A stretch of 60,908 nt of DNA from Nautiliaceae bacterium (GTDB taxonomy: Bacteria; Campylobacterota; Campylobacteria; Campylobacterales; Nautiliaceae), in NCBI GenBank assembly GCA_027062285.1, contig JAMOTL010000007.1, positions 1 through 60,908 of the forward strand. Reading direction: 5' to 3'. How positions within the stretch are numbered: the first letter of the stretch is position 1; each line of letters opens with the position of its first letter. The position numbers and the translations under genes are program-made. Shown piece after piece: positions 16,119 through 25,411 of the stretch. The notes under the pieces were generated by a model, which saw only the letters and a list, made by a program, of their open reading frames with translations, had not been told where the DNA came from and searched no databases.

Positions 16119-17714
16119 ATGAATGTTGACTTAACCATGCTTGAGTGGGCAAGAGCCCAATTTGCGATGACTGCTTTATTCCATTTCTTTTTCGTACCAT
16201 TTACACTGGGAATGTCGTTTATCGTAGCATTCTTCGAAACGATTTACGTAAAAACAGGTAAAAAAGAATGGAAAGAAATAACACAGTTTTGGCAATTAAT
16301 TTTCGGTATTAACTTCGCACTCGGTTTATCTACTGGTATTATTCACGAATTTGAGTTCGGGACTAACTGGTCTACATACTCATGGGTTGTAGGTGACTTA
16401 TTCGGAGCACCTTTGGCAGTTGAAGGTATTGTGGCGTTCTTTATGGAAGCTACATTTGCGGCAATTTCATTCTTTGGATGGAAAAGAGTCAGCAAAGGTG
16501 TTCACTTAGCATCTACCTGGCTACTTGCAATAGGTTCAAACCTTTCAGCGCTTTGGATTCTTATCGCTAACGGATTTATGCAACATCCAAGCAACGAGTT
16601 CGGTTTCTTCAACATAGAAACTTCAAGACTTGAAATGAGTGACTTCTGGACACTAATTGTGCAACCGGTGGCTCAGGTTAAATTCTTACACGTTGTAACT
16701 GCGGGATACACACTTGCGTCTATTTTCGTACTGGGTATTTCCGCTTTATACTTATTAAAAGGTAAACATAAAGATTTCGCTAAAAAATCAGCGGCTGTAG
16801 CAGCGGCATTCGGTTTAATTTCATCAATTTTCGTAGCTGTAATAGGTGATGAGCATGCTTACGAAGTAGCTAATACTCAGCCTACAAAAATAGCTTCTGC
16901 GGAAGGACTTTACGTAGGTGAAAAAGGGGCACCAATCGTAGCAATCGGTATTCCTAAAAATCTTAAAGCTACTGAAGTAACAAGCAACGAAGAAGGTTTC
17001 GTATTCAAAATCGAACTTCCTAAAATGTTATCACTTCTTGGTAAAAGAGACCCTAACGCCTACGTACCAGGCCTTAAAGATTTAATTGAAGGAAATGAAG
17101 AATATGGAATTTGGCCTCTAAGCAAACTTGCTCAAATTGGTAAAGAAGCTAGAGAAGATTTATTCAAATATCATGAAGCTAAAAAAGCTGGTGATAAAGC
17201 TGGAATGGAAGCTGCAAAAGCAGATTTCTATAAAGTTGTATGGGAAGACAAAGAAAAAGGTATTTCACTTACAAAAGCTGATCTAATCGGTTATGGATAT
17301 TTTGCTAATTCAAATGTAAGTCCAGATTTAATTTATCCGCCTGTACCACCTGTATTTTATGCATTCCACATTATGGTCGGACTTGGATTCTGGTTCATTT
17401 TACTATTCTTTATGAGCTGGATATCTATAGTAAAAGGTACATTCGAAAACAATACACTTGTTCAAAAACTGGCTGTAATTTCTGTACCTCTTCCATGGAT
17501 TGCTACAAGTTTCGGTTGGATGACAGCGGAAATCGGAAGACAGCCATGGACAGTATTCGGAGTACTTCCAACAGCTGAATCAGTAACACCAATTGCTTTA
17601 CAAAACGTTCAAGCAACATTCTTTTTATTCTTAACAGCTTTCGTAATTCTTGGTATTGCTGAACTTAAAATCCTATTTACGGTCGTTAAATCTGGACCAA
17701 AAGGAGCGCACTAA
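16119..17714 (+). CDS. cydA: Cytochrome bd quinol oxidase subunit I
   Basis: Main subunit of the high-affinity terminal oxidase; it oxidises quinol (menaquinol here) and carries haems b558, b595 and d. It has 531 aa and about nine membrane helices. Family motifs include the LARAQFA-like start, GLSTGIIHEFEFGTNW and GAPLAVEG in the first helices, and GRQPWTV near the C-terminal region. A periplasmic Q-loop of about 120 residues lies before PPVPPVFYAFHIM. The site AGGAGG precedes the ATG. The stop overlaps the cydB start. Confidence 0.96.
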   Translation: MNVDLTMLEWARAQFAMTALFHFFFVPFTLGMSFIVAFFETIYVKTGKKEWKEITQFWQLIFGINFALGLSTGIIHEFEFGTNWSTYSWVVGDLFGAPLAVEGIVAFFMEATFAAISFFGWKRVSKGVHLASTWLLAIGSNLSALWILIANGFMQHPSNEFGFFNIETSRLEMSDFWTLIVQPVAQVKFLHVVTAGYTLASIFVLGISALYLLKGKHKDFAKKSAAVAAAFGLISSIFVAVIGDEHAYEVANTQPTKIASAEGLYVGEKGAPIVAIGIPKNLKATEVTSNEEGFVFKIELPKMLSLLGKRDPNAYVPGLKDLIEGNEEYGIWPLSKLAQIGKEAREDLFKYHEAKKAGDKAGMEAAKADFYKVVWEDKEKGISLTKADLIGYGYFANSNVSPDLIYPPVPPVFYAFHIMVGLGFWFILLFFMSWISIVKGTFENNTLVQKLAVISVPLPWIATSFGWMTAEIGRQPWTVFGVLPTAESVTPIALQNVQATFFLFLTAFVILGIAELKILFTVVKSGPKGAH

Positions 17715-18910
17715 TGACATGGGCACCAATTACAGTGGACGCGACACATTTTTATCTACAAGTTTATTGGTGGATAATAATTGCCGTTCTTGGAGGACTT
17801 TTCTTACTTATGACATTCGTTCAGGGTGGACAAACACTTTTTCATGTAGCTAAAGATGAAATGGAAGAGAGAGCTTTGGTAAACTCTCTTGGTAGAAAAT
17901 GGGAATTAACATTTACGACATTGGTACTTTTTGGTGGTGCTCTTTATGCGGCATTTCCACTATTTTATTCAATTTCATTCGGTGGTGCTTATTGGGTATG
18001 GATGCTAATTCTATTCGCATTCGTACTTCAAGCCGTATCATATGAATATATGAATAAACCAAACAATCTTATAGGTAAAAACGCTTACAAATTTTTCTTA
18101 TATTTTAACGGTGTTATCGGTGTAGTTTTATTCGGTGCGGCAGTTGGTACATTCTTTACAGGAAGTAATTTCTCATATGATCCTGTAACAAGAATCTTAC
18201 AATGGGGAACTGCACCTGACGGATTCAATCTAAGAGGTCTTGAAGCGGCAATCGATTTTAAACATGGAGCTTGGTTCAATCTTGCAATGGGTGTTTTATT
18301 GTTCGCTATGGCAAGAATTCTTGGAGCACTTTGGTTGATCAACGATGTTGATAATAATGAATTTTCTGAATTAATCGAAAGATTAAGAGGAACTGTAAAA
18401 AGATGTTTTATCGTATTGCTTGTAGCTCTTTTAGTAGTTCTATTCGGTCTTTTAACAATGAAAGGCTATGCGTATGATATTCACGATCCTACTGGAAAAG
18501 TTTATCTTGAAGATGGCAAATATCTTCACAATTTATTATCATTCGGAGCACTTCCGTTAATTGTTTTCTTAATCGGACTTGTTTTGTATGTATGGGGAGT
18601 ATTGGCAACTTTAAAAGGTTCAAACAAAGGTATATGGTTTAGCGGACTTGGTACAGTATTAATCGGTATCATCGTTATCTCAATTGCGGGATTTTTCGGA
18701 ACACCTTTTTATCCTAGTTACGCAGATTTACAAAGCAGTTTAACAATTCAAAACAGTTCTGGTTCTAAATATGCTCTTATGGTTATGGCATGGGTATCAG
18801 TAGCCGTACCGTTTGTTCTTGGATACATCATTTGGGTATGGTACCAAATGAAAAAAGGCGGTCCAATTACAAAAGAAGAAATTCAAGATCCAGAATCTCA
18901 TGCATATTAA
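17714..18910 (+). CDS. cydB: Cytochrome bd quinol oxidase subunit II
   Basis: Structural partner of CydA in the inner membrane. It has 398 aa and about eight to nine hydrophobic helices, beginning with the YWWIIIAVLGG helix and the QGGQTLFHV segment that match CydB N-termini. The start overlaps the cydA stop (TAATG), and a small membrane-protein gene follows with 9 bases between. With the adjacent superoxide reductase it forms an oxygen-protection region. Confidence 0.94.
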   Translation: MTWAPITVDATHFYLQVYWWIIIAVLGGLFLLMTFVQGGQTLFHVAKDEMEERALVNSLGRKWELTFTTLVLFGGALYAAFPLFYSISFGGAYWVWMLILFAFVLQAVSYEYMNKPNNLIGKNAYKFFLYFNGVIGVVLFGAAVGTFFTGSNFSYDPVTRILQWGTAPDGFNLRGLEAAIDFKHGAWFNLAMGVLLFAMARILGALWLINDVDNNEFSELIERLRGTVKRCFIVLLVALLVVLFGLLTMKGYAYDIHDPTGKVYLEDGKYLHNLLSFGALPLIVFLIGLVLYVWGVLATLKGSNKGIWFSGLGTVLIGIIVISIAGFFGTPFYPSYADLQSSLTIQNSSGSKYALMVMAWVSVAVPFVLGYIIWVWYQMKKGGPITKEEIQDPESHAY

Positions 18911-18919
18911 GGAGTGAGA

Positions 18920-19132
18920 ATGAAAAAATTAATTACACTTTTAATGGTATTTTTCGGAAGCCTTTTAATGGCTTCTGATAAATTAATGCCAAACGGGATT
19001 GATCCTGAAGTTCATAAAATCGATACGACATGGGGAGTTATTCTATTTTTTATGTGGCCTATTTTAATCATAGTTAGCTATAAATTCGTAGAATTTACTC
19101 TTAAAAAATCAGGTCTTGAAAAAGATCTTTAA
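18920..19132 (+). CDS. Small single-helix membrane protein after cydB (CydX-like position)
   Basis: A 70-aa protein with an N-terminal signal-like segment (about 1-19, ending LLMASD) and one transmembrane helix at about 40-59, then a basic cytosolic tail. The ATG at 18920 is supported by AAGGAG at 18909-18914. Its place after cydB is the same as that of the accessory subunit CydX. However, CydX is about 37 aa and has no signal peptide, so no sequence homology is claimed. It is probably an accessory subunit or assembly factor. Confidence 0.65.
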   Translation: MKKLITLLMVFFGSLLMASDKLMPNGIDPEVHKIDTTWGVILFFMWPILIIVSYKFVEFTLKKSGLEKDL

Positions 19133-19187
19133 TCTCCCTTTTCTTTTTTTCTTTTAATAATCTTTTTCCTCTACTTCTCTCAGATTT

Positions 19188-19196
19188 TGTTATAAT
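19188..19196 (+). promoter_or_regulatory. pckA: Extended -10 promoter of pckA
   Basis: TGTTATAAT, an extended -10 element, lies 37 bases upstream of the pckA ATG. The ribosome site AGGAGA is at about 19222-19227. Confidence 0.6.
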
Positions 19197-19233
19197 TACA
19201 TTCCAGACAACCACATTTAAGTAGGAGAAAATT

Positions 19234-20811
19234 ATGATAAAAGAACTTGATAAGATTGGTATAAAAGCCGATAAAATCATTCACAATCCAAGTTATGATA
19301 AAATAATTGAAGATACTCTAAAAAGAGGTGAAGTCGTAGAAACTGCTAGCGGAGCCACAGCTGTAGATACAGGGGAATTCACAGGAAGAAGCCCAAAAGA
19401 TAAATACTTCGTAAAACAACCTCCAAGCGAAAACTTCATAGCATGGGGAAATATAAACCAACCGATAACTCCGGAAACTTTTAAAAAACTAGAAAATTTT
19501 ACCAAAGAAGAACTTTCAAAACATGAAGAATTATACGTTATAGATGTATTTGTCGGAGCAAGTAAAGAATCAAGACGTGCAATAAGATTCGTAACTCCTA
19601 TTGCCTGGCAAGCTCATTTTGTTATGAATATGTTTATTTTGCCTACTGAAGAAGAACTTAAAAACTTCAAACCTGATTTTACTTTCTTAGTAGCCGGTCC
19701 GGCAAGATATCCGAACTGGAAAGAAGAAAATTTACATAGTGATATATTTGTAGCATTTAACGTTGAAGAAAATAAAGCTGTAATGAGCGGGACCCTTTAT
19801 GGAGGAGAGCTTAAAAAAGGTATTTTTACAATGATGAATTATTGGCTTCCTCTTGAAGGAAAACTATCCATGCACTGCTCTGCAAATGTTGGTGAAGAAG
19901 GCGATGTTGCTTTATTCTTCGGACTGTCAGGAACAGGAAAAACAACATTATCAACCGACCCGAAAAGAAAACTTATAGGTGATGACGAACACGGTTGGGA
20001 TGATAAAGGTGTGTTTAACTTTGAAGGCGGATGTTACGCAAAAGTAATTAATCTTGACAAAGAGAGCGAACCGGAAATTTATAACGCAATCAGAAGAGGC
20101 GCTCTTCTTGAAAACGTAGTTATAAAAGAAAACGGAGAAGTTGATTATACTGATGGAAGTAAAACCGAAAATACAAGAGTTTCATATCCTATAGAACATA
20201 TTGAAAATCACGAATGCACTCTTCAAGGCGGACATCCTAAAAATATTATATTCTTAACAGCAGACGCATTCGGAGTACTTCCACCGGTATCAAAACTCAC
20301 AAAAGAACAGGCAATGTATTATTTCCTAAGCGGATATACGGCAAAAGTAGCCGGAACGGAAAGAGGCATTACTGAACCGGTAGCAACGTTTAGTGCATGT
20401 TTTGGTGAGCCATTCCTTCCACTTCATCCAACAGTTTACGCAAAACTTCTTGGAGAAAAGATAGATAAACACGGAGTAAATGTTTATCTTGTAAATACAG
20501 GATGGACTGGCGGACCTTATGGAGTTGGAAAAAGAATGAGTATTAAAGATACAAGAGCTTGTATCAACGCAATTCTTGACGGAAGCATTAACAATGCGGA
20601 ATTTGAAACTCTTCCGGTATTTAATTTGGCAATTCCAACAGAACTTCCTGGAGTAAATACACAAGTATTAAATCCAAGAAATACATGGGAAGATAAAGAA
20701 GCATACGACAAACAACTAAGAAAACTTGCTGAAATGTTTATTGAAAACTTCAAAAGATACGAAGACGTACCTGAAGGAAAAGAATACGAAAAAGCCGGTC
20801 CTAAACTGTAA
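19234..20811 (+). CDS. pckA: Phosphoenolpyruvate carboxykinase (ATP)
   Basis: Interconverts oxaloacetate and PEP with ATP; in a reductive-TCA autotroph it links the cycle to gluconeogenesis. It has 525 aa, the standard ATP-type length. The kinase loop [11 protein letters not shown] is at about 230-240, followed by the metal-binding GDDEHGW. Upstream are the FTGRSPKDK substrate motif and the HCSANVG segment. A short AGAGA-TTC-TCTCT hairpin with a T-run just after the gene (20818 onward) may be a weak terminator. Confidence 0.95.
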   Translation: MIKELDKIGIKADKIIHNPSYDKIIEDTLKRGEVVETASGATAVDTGEFTGRSPKDKYFVKQPPSENFIAWGNINQPITPETFKKLENFTKEELSKHEELYVIDVFVGASKESRRAIRFVTPIAWQAHFVMNMFILPTEEELKNFKPDFTFLVAGPARYPNWKEENLHSDIFVAFNVEENKAVMSGTLYGGELKKGIFTMMNYWLPLEGKLSMHCSANVGEEGDVALFFGLSGTGKTTLSTDPKRKLIGDDEHGWDDKGVFNFEGGCYAKVINLDKESEPEIYNAIRRGALLENVVIKENGEVDYTDGSKTENTRVSYPIEHIENHECTLQGGHPKNIIFLTADAFGVLPPVSKLTKEQAMYYFLSGYTAKVAGTERGITEPVATFSACFGEPFLPLHPTVYAKLLGEKIDKHGVNVYLVNTGWTGGPYGVGKRMSIKDTRACINAILDGSINNAEFETLPVFNLAIPTELPGVNTQVLNPRNTWEDKEAYDKQLRKLAEMFIENFKRYEDVPEGKEYEKAGPKL

Positions 20812-20857
20812 ACTATTAGAGATTCTCTCTTTTTTCTTTCTTTTTTTATTTGCAATA

Positions 20858-21955
20858 ATGGACGATTTTATACGGTATTTTTTAATAATTCCAATAATTC
20901 TTTTTCTTTTTTTCATTTATAAAAAATTAAAATTAATTGTTTTAATGTTTTTGTTAATAACAGTAAGTTTAATTGATAAAAGCACTTTAAAAATATATTA
21001 TCCCATTATAGATAAAACTTTTGTTTTAAAAAAAGAATTATGCCTTGAAAAATTAAACAACTATATCGGAACATATCAGCCAATAGACTGTAAAGGTATT
21101 AAACTTCCCAAAAATACTCCGGTTACCGTTAAACGTGTCATTAAAAACAAATTTTTTATATTTCCGTCCTATTTTTTAATTTTAAAAACTCCATATGACG
21201 AGAAAATTAAAGAAAAACTCCAAGTGAAAGAGATAAAAGTATTTGCCAACTCTTTTTTATCTGAAATCGGAAAATTAAAAAACATTAAAATATCTAACTT
21301 TTTTCAAAACAATTCTTTAATTATTTTTTTTTATTTTCTCTACTTAGTTTTAATTGTTTCCTATATAAATATACCTCTACTTTTAAAAACAATTACTTAT
21401 TTTATTGCTTATTATTATATTTTGTTATCAGCTATAAATGACGGATTTAGTTCTTTTTTATTAGGAATACCTTTTTTAATCTTTGTAATATTCGAAATTT
21501 TCAAAAACAAAGGGCTTGTTAAATATTTAAATATATTTATTCTCATTTTATTTTTAATACTGTTAATCAGCGATAAATCTAAAAACAGCTTTATTTATCC
21601 GCTAGTAAATAAAGAAATCACTTTAAAAAAAGATTTAAAATATGAAATTAAAAATGGATATTTAGAATTTTCAACAGACTCGAATAAAACTTTAAAAAAC
21701 AAAACAATTAAATTTATTTCTCAAAAAGTAGCAAACTATGCTGATATTTCAACTAATTACGTTTATGAAATTAAACTCGACAATAAAAAACTTTTGATGA
21801 ATGAAGGAGATGTAATTTTATTTTTAAAATATGAAAACATTCCTTATCCTCATTCAATCACAAACTCCCCACTTTTTTATTTTAGCTTCTATATTTTAAT
21901 TTATCCTTTCGTTTTATTGTTATTTATATTTTTAATAAGATTTTTAAAAGAATAG
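20858..21955 (+). CDS. Membrane protein with an internal duplication, unknown function
   Basis: Unrecognised protein of 365 aa from the ATG at 20858. It has two hydrophobic N-terminal helices, a soluble part of about 120 residues, a second group of hydrophobic segments, another soluble part and a last helix. The two halves look related: DKSTLKIYYPIIDKTFVLKK in the first and DKSKNSFIYPLVNKEITLKK in the second align well, each preceded by a hydrophobic helix. No good ribosome site precedes the chosen ATG, and an in-frame start inside the end of pckA is possible. The gene is very AT-rich. Confidence 0.6.
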   Translation: MDDFIRYFLIIPIILFLFFIYKKLKLIVLMFLLITVSLIDKSTLKIYYPIIDKTFVLKKELCLEKLNNYIGTYQPIDCKGIKLPKNTPVTVKRVIKNKFFIFPSYFLILKTPYDEKIKEKLQVKEIKVFANSFLSEIGKLKNIKISNFFQNNSLIIFFYFLYLVLIVSYINIPLLLKTITYFIAYYYILLSAINDGFSSFLLGIPFLIFVIFEIFKNKGLVKYLNIFILILFLILLISDKSKNSFIYPLVNKEITLKKDLKYEIKNGYLEFSTDSNKTLKNKTIKFISQKVANYADISTNYVYEIKLDNKKLLMNEGDVILFLKYENIPYPHSITNSPLFYFSFYILIYPFVLLLFIFLIRFLKE

Positions 21956-21984
21956 TTGCTTTTTTTAATGAATTTTTATATAAT
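21956..21984 (+). promoter_or_regulatory. Promoter of the tRNA cluster
   Basis: TTGCTT at 21956-21961 and TATAAT at 21979-21984 are spaced by 17 bases. The first tRNA starts 18 bases after the -10. This should drive tRNA-Gly and probably the following three tRNA genes. Confidence 0.75.
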
Positions 21985-22001
21985 TTCAATCCGATAATTA
22001 T

Positions 22002-22078
22002 GCGGGCTTAGCTCAGTTGGCTAGAGCGCCACCTTGCCAAGGTGGAGGTCGCGGGTTCGAGTCCCGTAGCCCGCTCCA
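22002..22078 (+). tRNA. tRNA-Gly (GCC)
   Basis: Complete cloverleaf. The acceptor arms GCGGGCT/AGCCCGC pair fully, the anticodon loop is CTTGCCAAG with anticodon GCC, and the T-loop GGTTCGAGTCC is intact. CCA is encoded. It is the first of four clustered tRNA genes. Confidence 0.96.
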
Positions 22079-22102
22079 GTAAATTCAAAGCTTTGAATTT
22101 AC
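22079..22102. repeat. 24-base perfect palindrome between tRNA-Gly and tRNA-Cys
   Basis: The 12-base half-site GTAAATTCAAAG is followed directly by its exact reverse complement. It begins with the base after the encoded CCA of tRNA-Gly and ends two bases before tRNA-Cys, filling the spacer. In RNA it would form a hairpin that separates the two tRNAs. Confidence 0.85.
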
Positions 22103-22104
22103 AT

Positions 22105-22179
22105 GGCGCCATAGCCAAGTGGCTAAGGCAGGGGCCTGCAAAGCCCTGATCCCCGGTTCGAATCCGGGTGGCGCCTCCA
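22105..22179 (+). tRNA. tRNA-Cys (GCA)
   Basis: The acceptor arms GGCGCCA/TGGCGCC pair perfectly. The anticodon loop CTGCAAA gives anticodon GCA, and the discriminator base is T, as expected for tRNA-Cys. The T-arm GGTTCGAATCC is normal and CCA is encoded. Confidence 0.95.
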
Positions 22180-22222
22180 TTAAGCTTATTTTAAGAAAGT
22201 TATGATAAACTTTCAACCTCAA

Positions 22223-22310
22223 GCCCGGGTGGCGGAACTGGTAGACGCAAGGGACTTAAAATCCCTCGGGCATTTCGCCCGTGCCGGTTCGAGTCCGGCC
22301 CCGGGCACCA
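22223..22310 (+). tRNA. tRNA-Leu (TAA)
   Basis: Class II tRNA of 88 bases. It has acceptor GCCCGGG, anticodon TAA in ACTTAAAAT, a long variable arm (CTCGGGCATTTCGCCCGT), a normal T-arm and an encoded CCA. Confidence 0.95.
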
Positions 22311-22344
22311 CTTACTTATATCTAAGTTCTCAATCTTTTTGTAT

Positions 22345-22434
<90 letters not shown>

Positions 22435-22566
22435 CTGATAGACACTCTCTACTTTTTAACATTTTGTTTTTTCATAACATATAAAAATATACTATTAAAA
22501 TAATAAAACATAACAATTTTTTAATTTTCATTTAATGTTAAATTATCTTTTGTTATAATTCTTCTT

Positions 22567-23628
22567 ATGAACAATAAAAAAAACAACTTAGGTACTTTTA
22601 GATATAATCTTACAATTATAAGTAGTTTTATAGCTATTTTAATAGCTTCTATTTTTTTATTTTTAAGGCTTTTCAATATTCTTCCGCAAGATTACAAAAC
22701 AATAATCGCCATATGTATTTTCCTGACAATTACCGGATCACTTCTTTTTATTATGAAATACTTTACGAAATATTTTTATATTACACAAAAAATTGCCTTT
22801 GTTTTTATAAATTTTGTTCTATTTGCCATTGCTTATATCACGCAGAATGTAATAGTTTTAATTTGGCTTTCTTTTTTAATAATGGTAGTTTCAGTTACTT
22901 CAGATAAATTCTTTTTATTTTTTTTGAGTATTTTGATTTCACTTGAAATGCTATTTGCAGAATTTATATATCCTCCCTTGCACGCACCGTTATTTATAAA
23001 ATTAGTTATTTTTATATCATTTATAGCTTTTAGTATTTTAGGTTTTTTAATTTCTCAGCAATTAGAAAAATTCGCATATGAAAACGAAGCCCAAAAAGCA
23101 CTACTTGAAAAAATGACTCTTATAGATTTTCTCACAGAAACATATAACAGAAGAGCTTTTTTTAAACTTGCAAATACGCTTATAGGAGATGCTTTAAGAA
23201 ATCATCAACAATTAGGAATTATAATGCTTGATATAGACCATTTTAAGAAAATAAACGATACATACGGTCACCACATAGGGGATGTAGTTTTAAGAGATTT
23301 TTCATTAATGATTAAAAACAACATAAGAGAAAATGACCTGTTTGCAAGAATCGGCGGTGAAGAGTTCGTGATATTAACAAAAATAAATAACATCAGTCAT
23401 CTTTATAATATGTGTGACAAGATTTTATATATAACAAACAATTTAATTATAAAAGAAAACGACATTATATTGAAAATAACCATAAGTATTGGATGCTATA
23501 TATTCGATCCATTGGAAGAAAACTTGGAAAGTGCGTTAAATAAGGCTGATATAGCATTATATGAAGCTAAAAAAACCAGAAATACTTTTGTTATATTTCC
23601 GGACCTCAAAAAAAAATTTATTTCCTAA
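22567..23628 (+). CDS. Membrane diguanylate cyclase (GGDEF)
   Basis: A 353-aa protein with about six transmembrane helices (about 12-165) followed by a GGDEF domain (about 185-345). The domain start DFLTETYNRRAFF, the metal/substrate segment DIDHFKKINDTYGHHIGD and the active-site GGEEF are all intact, so it should make cyclic di-GMP. The membrane part resembles a 6TM sensor without a named ligand. TGTTATAAT at 22551-22559 sits only seven bases before the ATG, and no ribosome site is present, so the message may be leaderless. Confidence 0.9.
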   Translation: MNNKKNNLGTFRYNLTIISSFIAILIASIFLFLRLFNILPQDYKTIIAICIFLTITGSLLFIMKYFTKYFYITQKIAFVFINFVLFAIAYITQNVIVLIWLSFLIMVVSVTSDKFFLFFLSILISLEMLFAEFIYPPLHAPLFIKLVIFISFIAFSILGFLISQQLEKFAYENEAQKALLEKMTLIDFLTETYNRRAFFKLANTLIGDALRNHQQLGIIMLDIDHFKKINDTYGHHIGDVVLRDFSLMIKNNIRENDLFARIGGEEFVILTKINNISHLYNMCDKILYITNNLIIKENDIILKITISIGCYIFDPLEENLESALNKADIALYEAKKTRNTFVIFPDLKKKFIS

Positions 23629-24765
23629 AACTTATTTTGCCAAGTTCTTGTGGGTAGTCTCTTTTTTGAGCAAGTTCACATGAAAGTCTTTCAAGTTCAT
23701 TTTCATCAAGTTTTAGTTTTTTGGGGGTTATATTATATTTTTCAAGCTCTTTTTTAATAACTTTTACCATTTCTATAATAGATGAAGCTTTTACTATTTC
23801 ACATTTTGCGTATCTATTTGCTATAAAAACTTCAGTGGCTCTCAGTTCCGAGTCGTTTCCGGGAATTTGCTGAGTACCAAAGAGCGGAGTTTTGGTGATT
23901 TTAGCATTTTTAAAGCCCGGAATAAATCTTGAGATATATTCAATAGCTTTTTTCGTCCTTTCATTTACCAATCTTTCATCCCATCCTTTTTCGATAATAT
24001 CTATAAACTTCTTAGGCATTTTTGGCTGTGACGAGTCGTCACTCTTAACAAGCCCGTCATCAAACAGAGTTGATTTTTCACTCATGTAATGAAGCTGAAA
24101 ATACTCTCCGGATACGGCGTAAACTGCCCAAGCCCTTTATCGGTACCTCTTATTCCAAGAAATATAATTTCAGGCCAAAACTCTTCCTCATTTTTCCATT
24201 TGGTTACATAAGTCGCTTTAAATTCTACAAATCTCTCTTCTTTAAATCCTGCCAAATCATCTATTTTACCGCTCTCAAATCCGGCGGCGTTTATCAGATA
24301 ATCAAATACTTCTTTTTTTATTTCACCGTTTTGTCTGTATTCAATCTCCCATTTCTCTCCTGCCCTTTTTACATCTTAAAAGAATATGAGCGCTTGCGGC
24401 TATTCCAAATACGTTTAACCCGAACTCTTTTACAAGAATCACCGGTTCTTTTATAGCTTTCAAATCAACATTTCTTGCTAAAACACTCATCCAGTCTTCA
24501 TTTGTTTTCGGATATTTTACAAATCTATTTTTAAGTTTTTTTATCTTTTCTTAAGTAAATCGATTGACTATTTTAAAAGCTGTAAACGCTGCTCTAGAGA
24601 TATTTCAGGATAAAGGTTTCCTCCGACGTGTAAATGACACATAGGAGGCCCGGATACCAAAGAATTCTTTTTTTCAAAAACAGTAACGTCATAGCTTTTT
24701 TCTTTTAAATATATACCGGCTCCACATCCCGCTATTCCTGCTCCGATTATCGCTATTTTACCCAT
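23618..24765 (-). pseudogene. Broken FAD-dependent oxidoreductase
   Basis: Remains of one FAD/NAD(P)-binding oxidoreductase gene. The N-terminus (24765 down) has the dinucleotide motif GAGIAGCGAGIYL, then FEKKNSLVSGPPMCHLHVGG. It stops at TAG (24568-24570), where the next residues SIDLLK would continue the protein. The coding then shifts frame near 24550 (NRFVKYPKTNEDWMSV onward), shifts again near 24355 (KWEIEYRQNGEI onward) and again near 24100, after GQFTPYPES. The last piece (23618 to about 24100) is open to its end. A stretch after SIDLLK also appears to be deleted. The substrate is unknown. It overlaps the gph stop by 8 bases. Confidence 0.88.
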
Positions 24766-25411
24766 TTATAGCCTTTAATTGAGATAATTCGTTTATCACA
24801 AAATCGGCTCCTAAGCTTTTTATATCAACTCCCTGAGAATATCCGTGCGTAATTGCTACGCTTTTTATTCCCGCGGCTTTAGCGGCTAAAATATCGTTTT
24901 TGCTATCCCCTACCATTATCGCATTTTCTTTTGAAGTTCCAAGCCTCTCACACGCCACCAATAAAGGCAGAGGAGAAGGCTTTTTTTCACTTAAAGAGTC
25001 TCCTCCCAAAATCAGTTCAAAATACTTTTCAATTCCAAGCTCTTTTAAAATAGGAGATACAAATTCATACGGTTTATTGGTAATAATAGCCTTTTTTTTA
25101 TCTTTAAAATATTTAAGTATCTCTTTTGCTCCCGGATATAGCTTCGTATTCACGCAAAGATTATTTTTATAATGTTCCATAAATATTTTATATGCTTTTT
25201 TATATTCGTCTTCATTTATATCTTTAATCTCCATCCCTCCGCTTAGGGCTCTTTTTACCAATATACTAGCTCCGTTACCCACCCATGTTTTTATTGTTTC
25301 ATGCTCAAATTCTTGTTTTCTTAATTCTTTTAACATATAATTTATTGAAACTGCCAAATCATCGCCGCTGTCTATTAACGTTCCGTCCAAGTCAAATAAA
25401 ATCGCTTCCAC
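24758..25411 (-). CDS. gph: Phosphoglycolate phosphatase-like HAD hydrolase
   Basis: HAD-superfamily phosphatase of 217 aa. Motif I is FDLDGTLIDSG with Asp7 and Asp9, motif II is the AIITNKP segment, and motif III/IV is GGDSLSEKKPSP...MVGDSKNDILAAKAAG. A helical cap lies after motif I. This fits the Gph/PGP subfamily, which removes phosphoglycolate. Substrate choice within the HAD family cannot be proven from the sequence. It overlaps the upstream hydrolase gene by 20 bases. Confidence 0.82.
   Translation of the reverse strand: MEAILFDLDGTLIDSGDDLAVSINYMLKELRKQEFEHETIKTWVGNGASILVKRALSGGMEIKDINEDEYKKAYKIFMEHYKNNLCVNTKLYPGAKEILKYFKDKKKAIITNKPYEFVSPILKELGIEKYFELILGGDSLSEKKPSPLPLLVACERLGTSKENAIMVGDSKNDILAAKAAGIKSVAITHGYSQGVDIKSLGADFVINELSQLKAING

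Noticed and set aside
24070-24456. Plus-strand open frame inside the pseudogene region
   Set aside because: It is the reverse of coding sequence that reads sensibly as an FAD-oxidoreductase on the minus strand in shifted frames.
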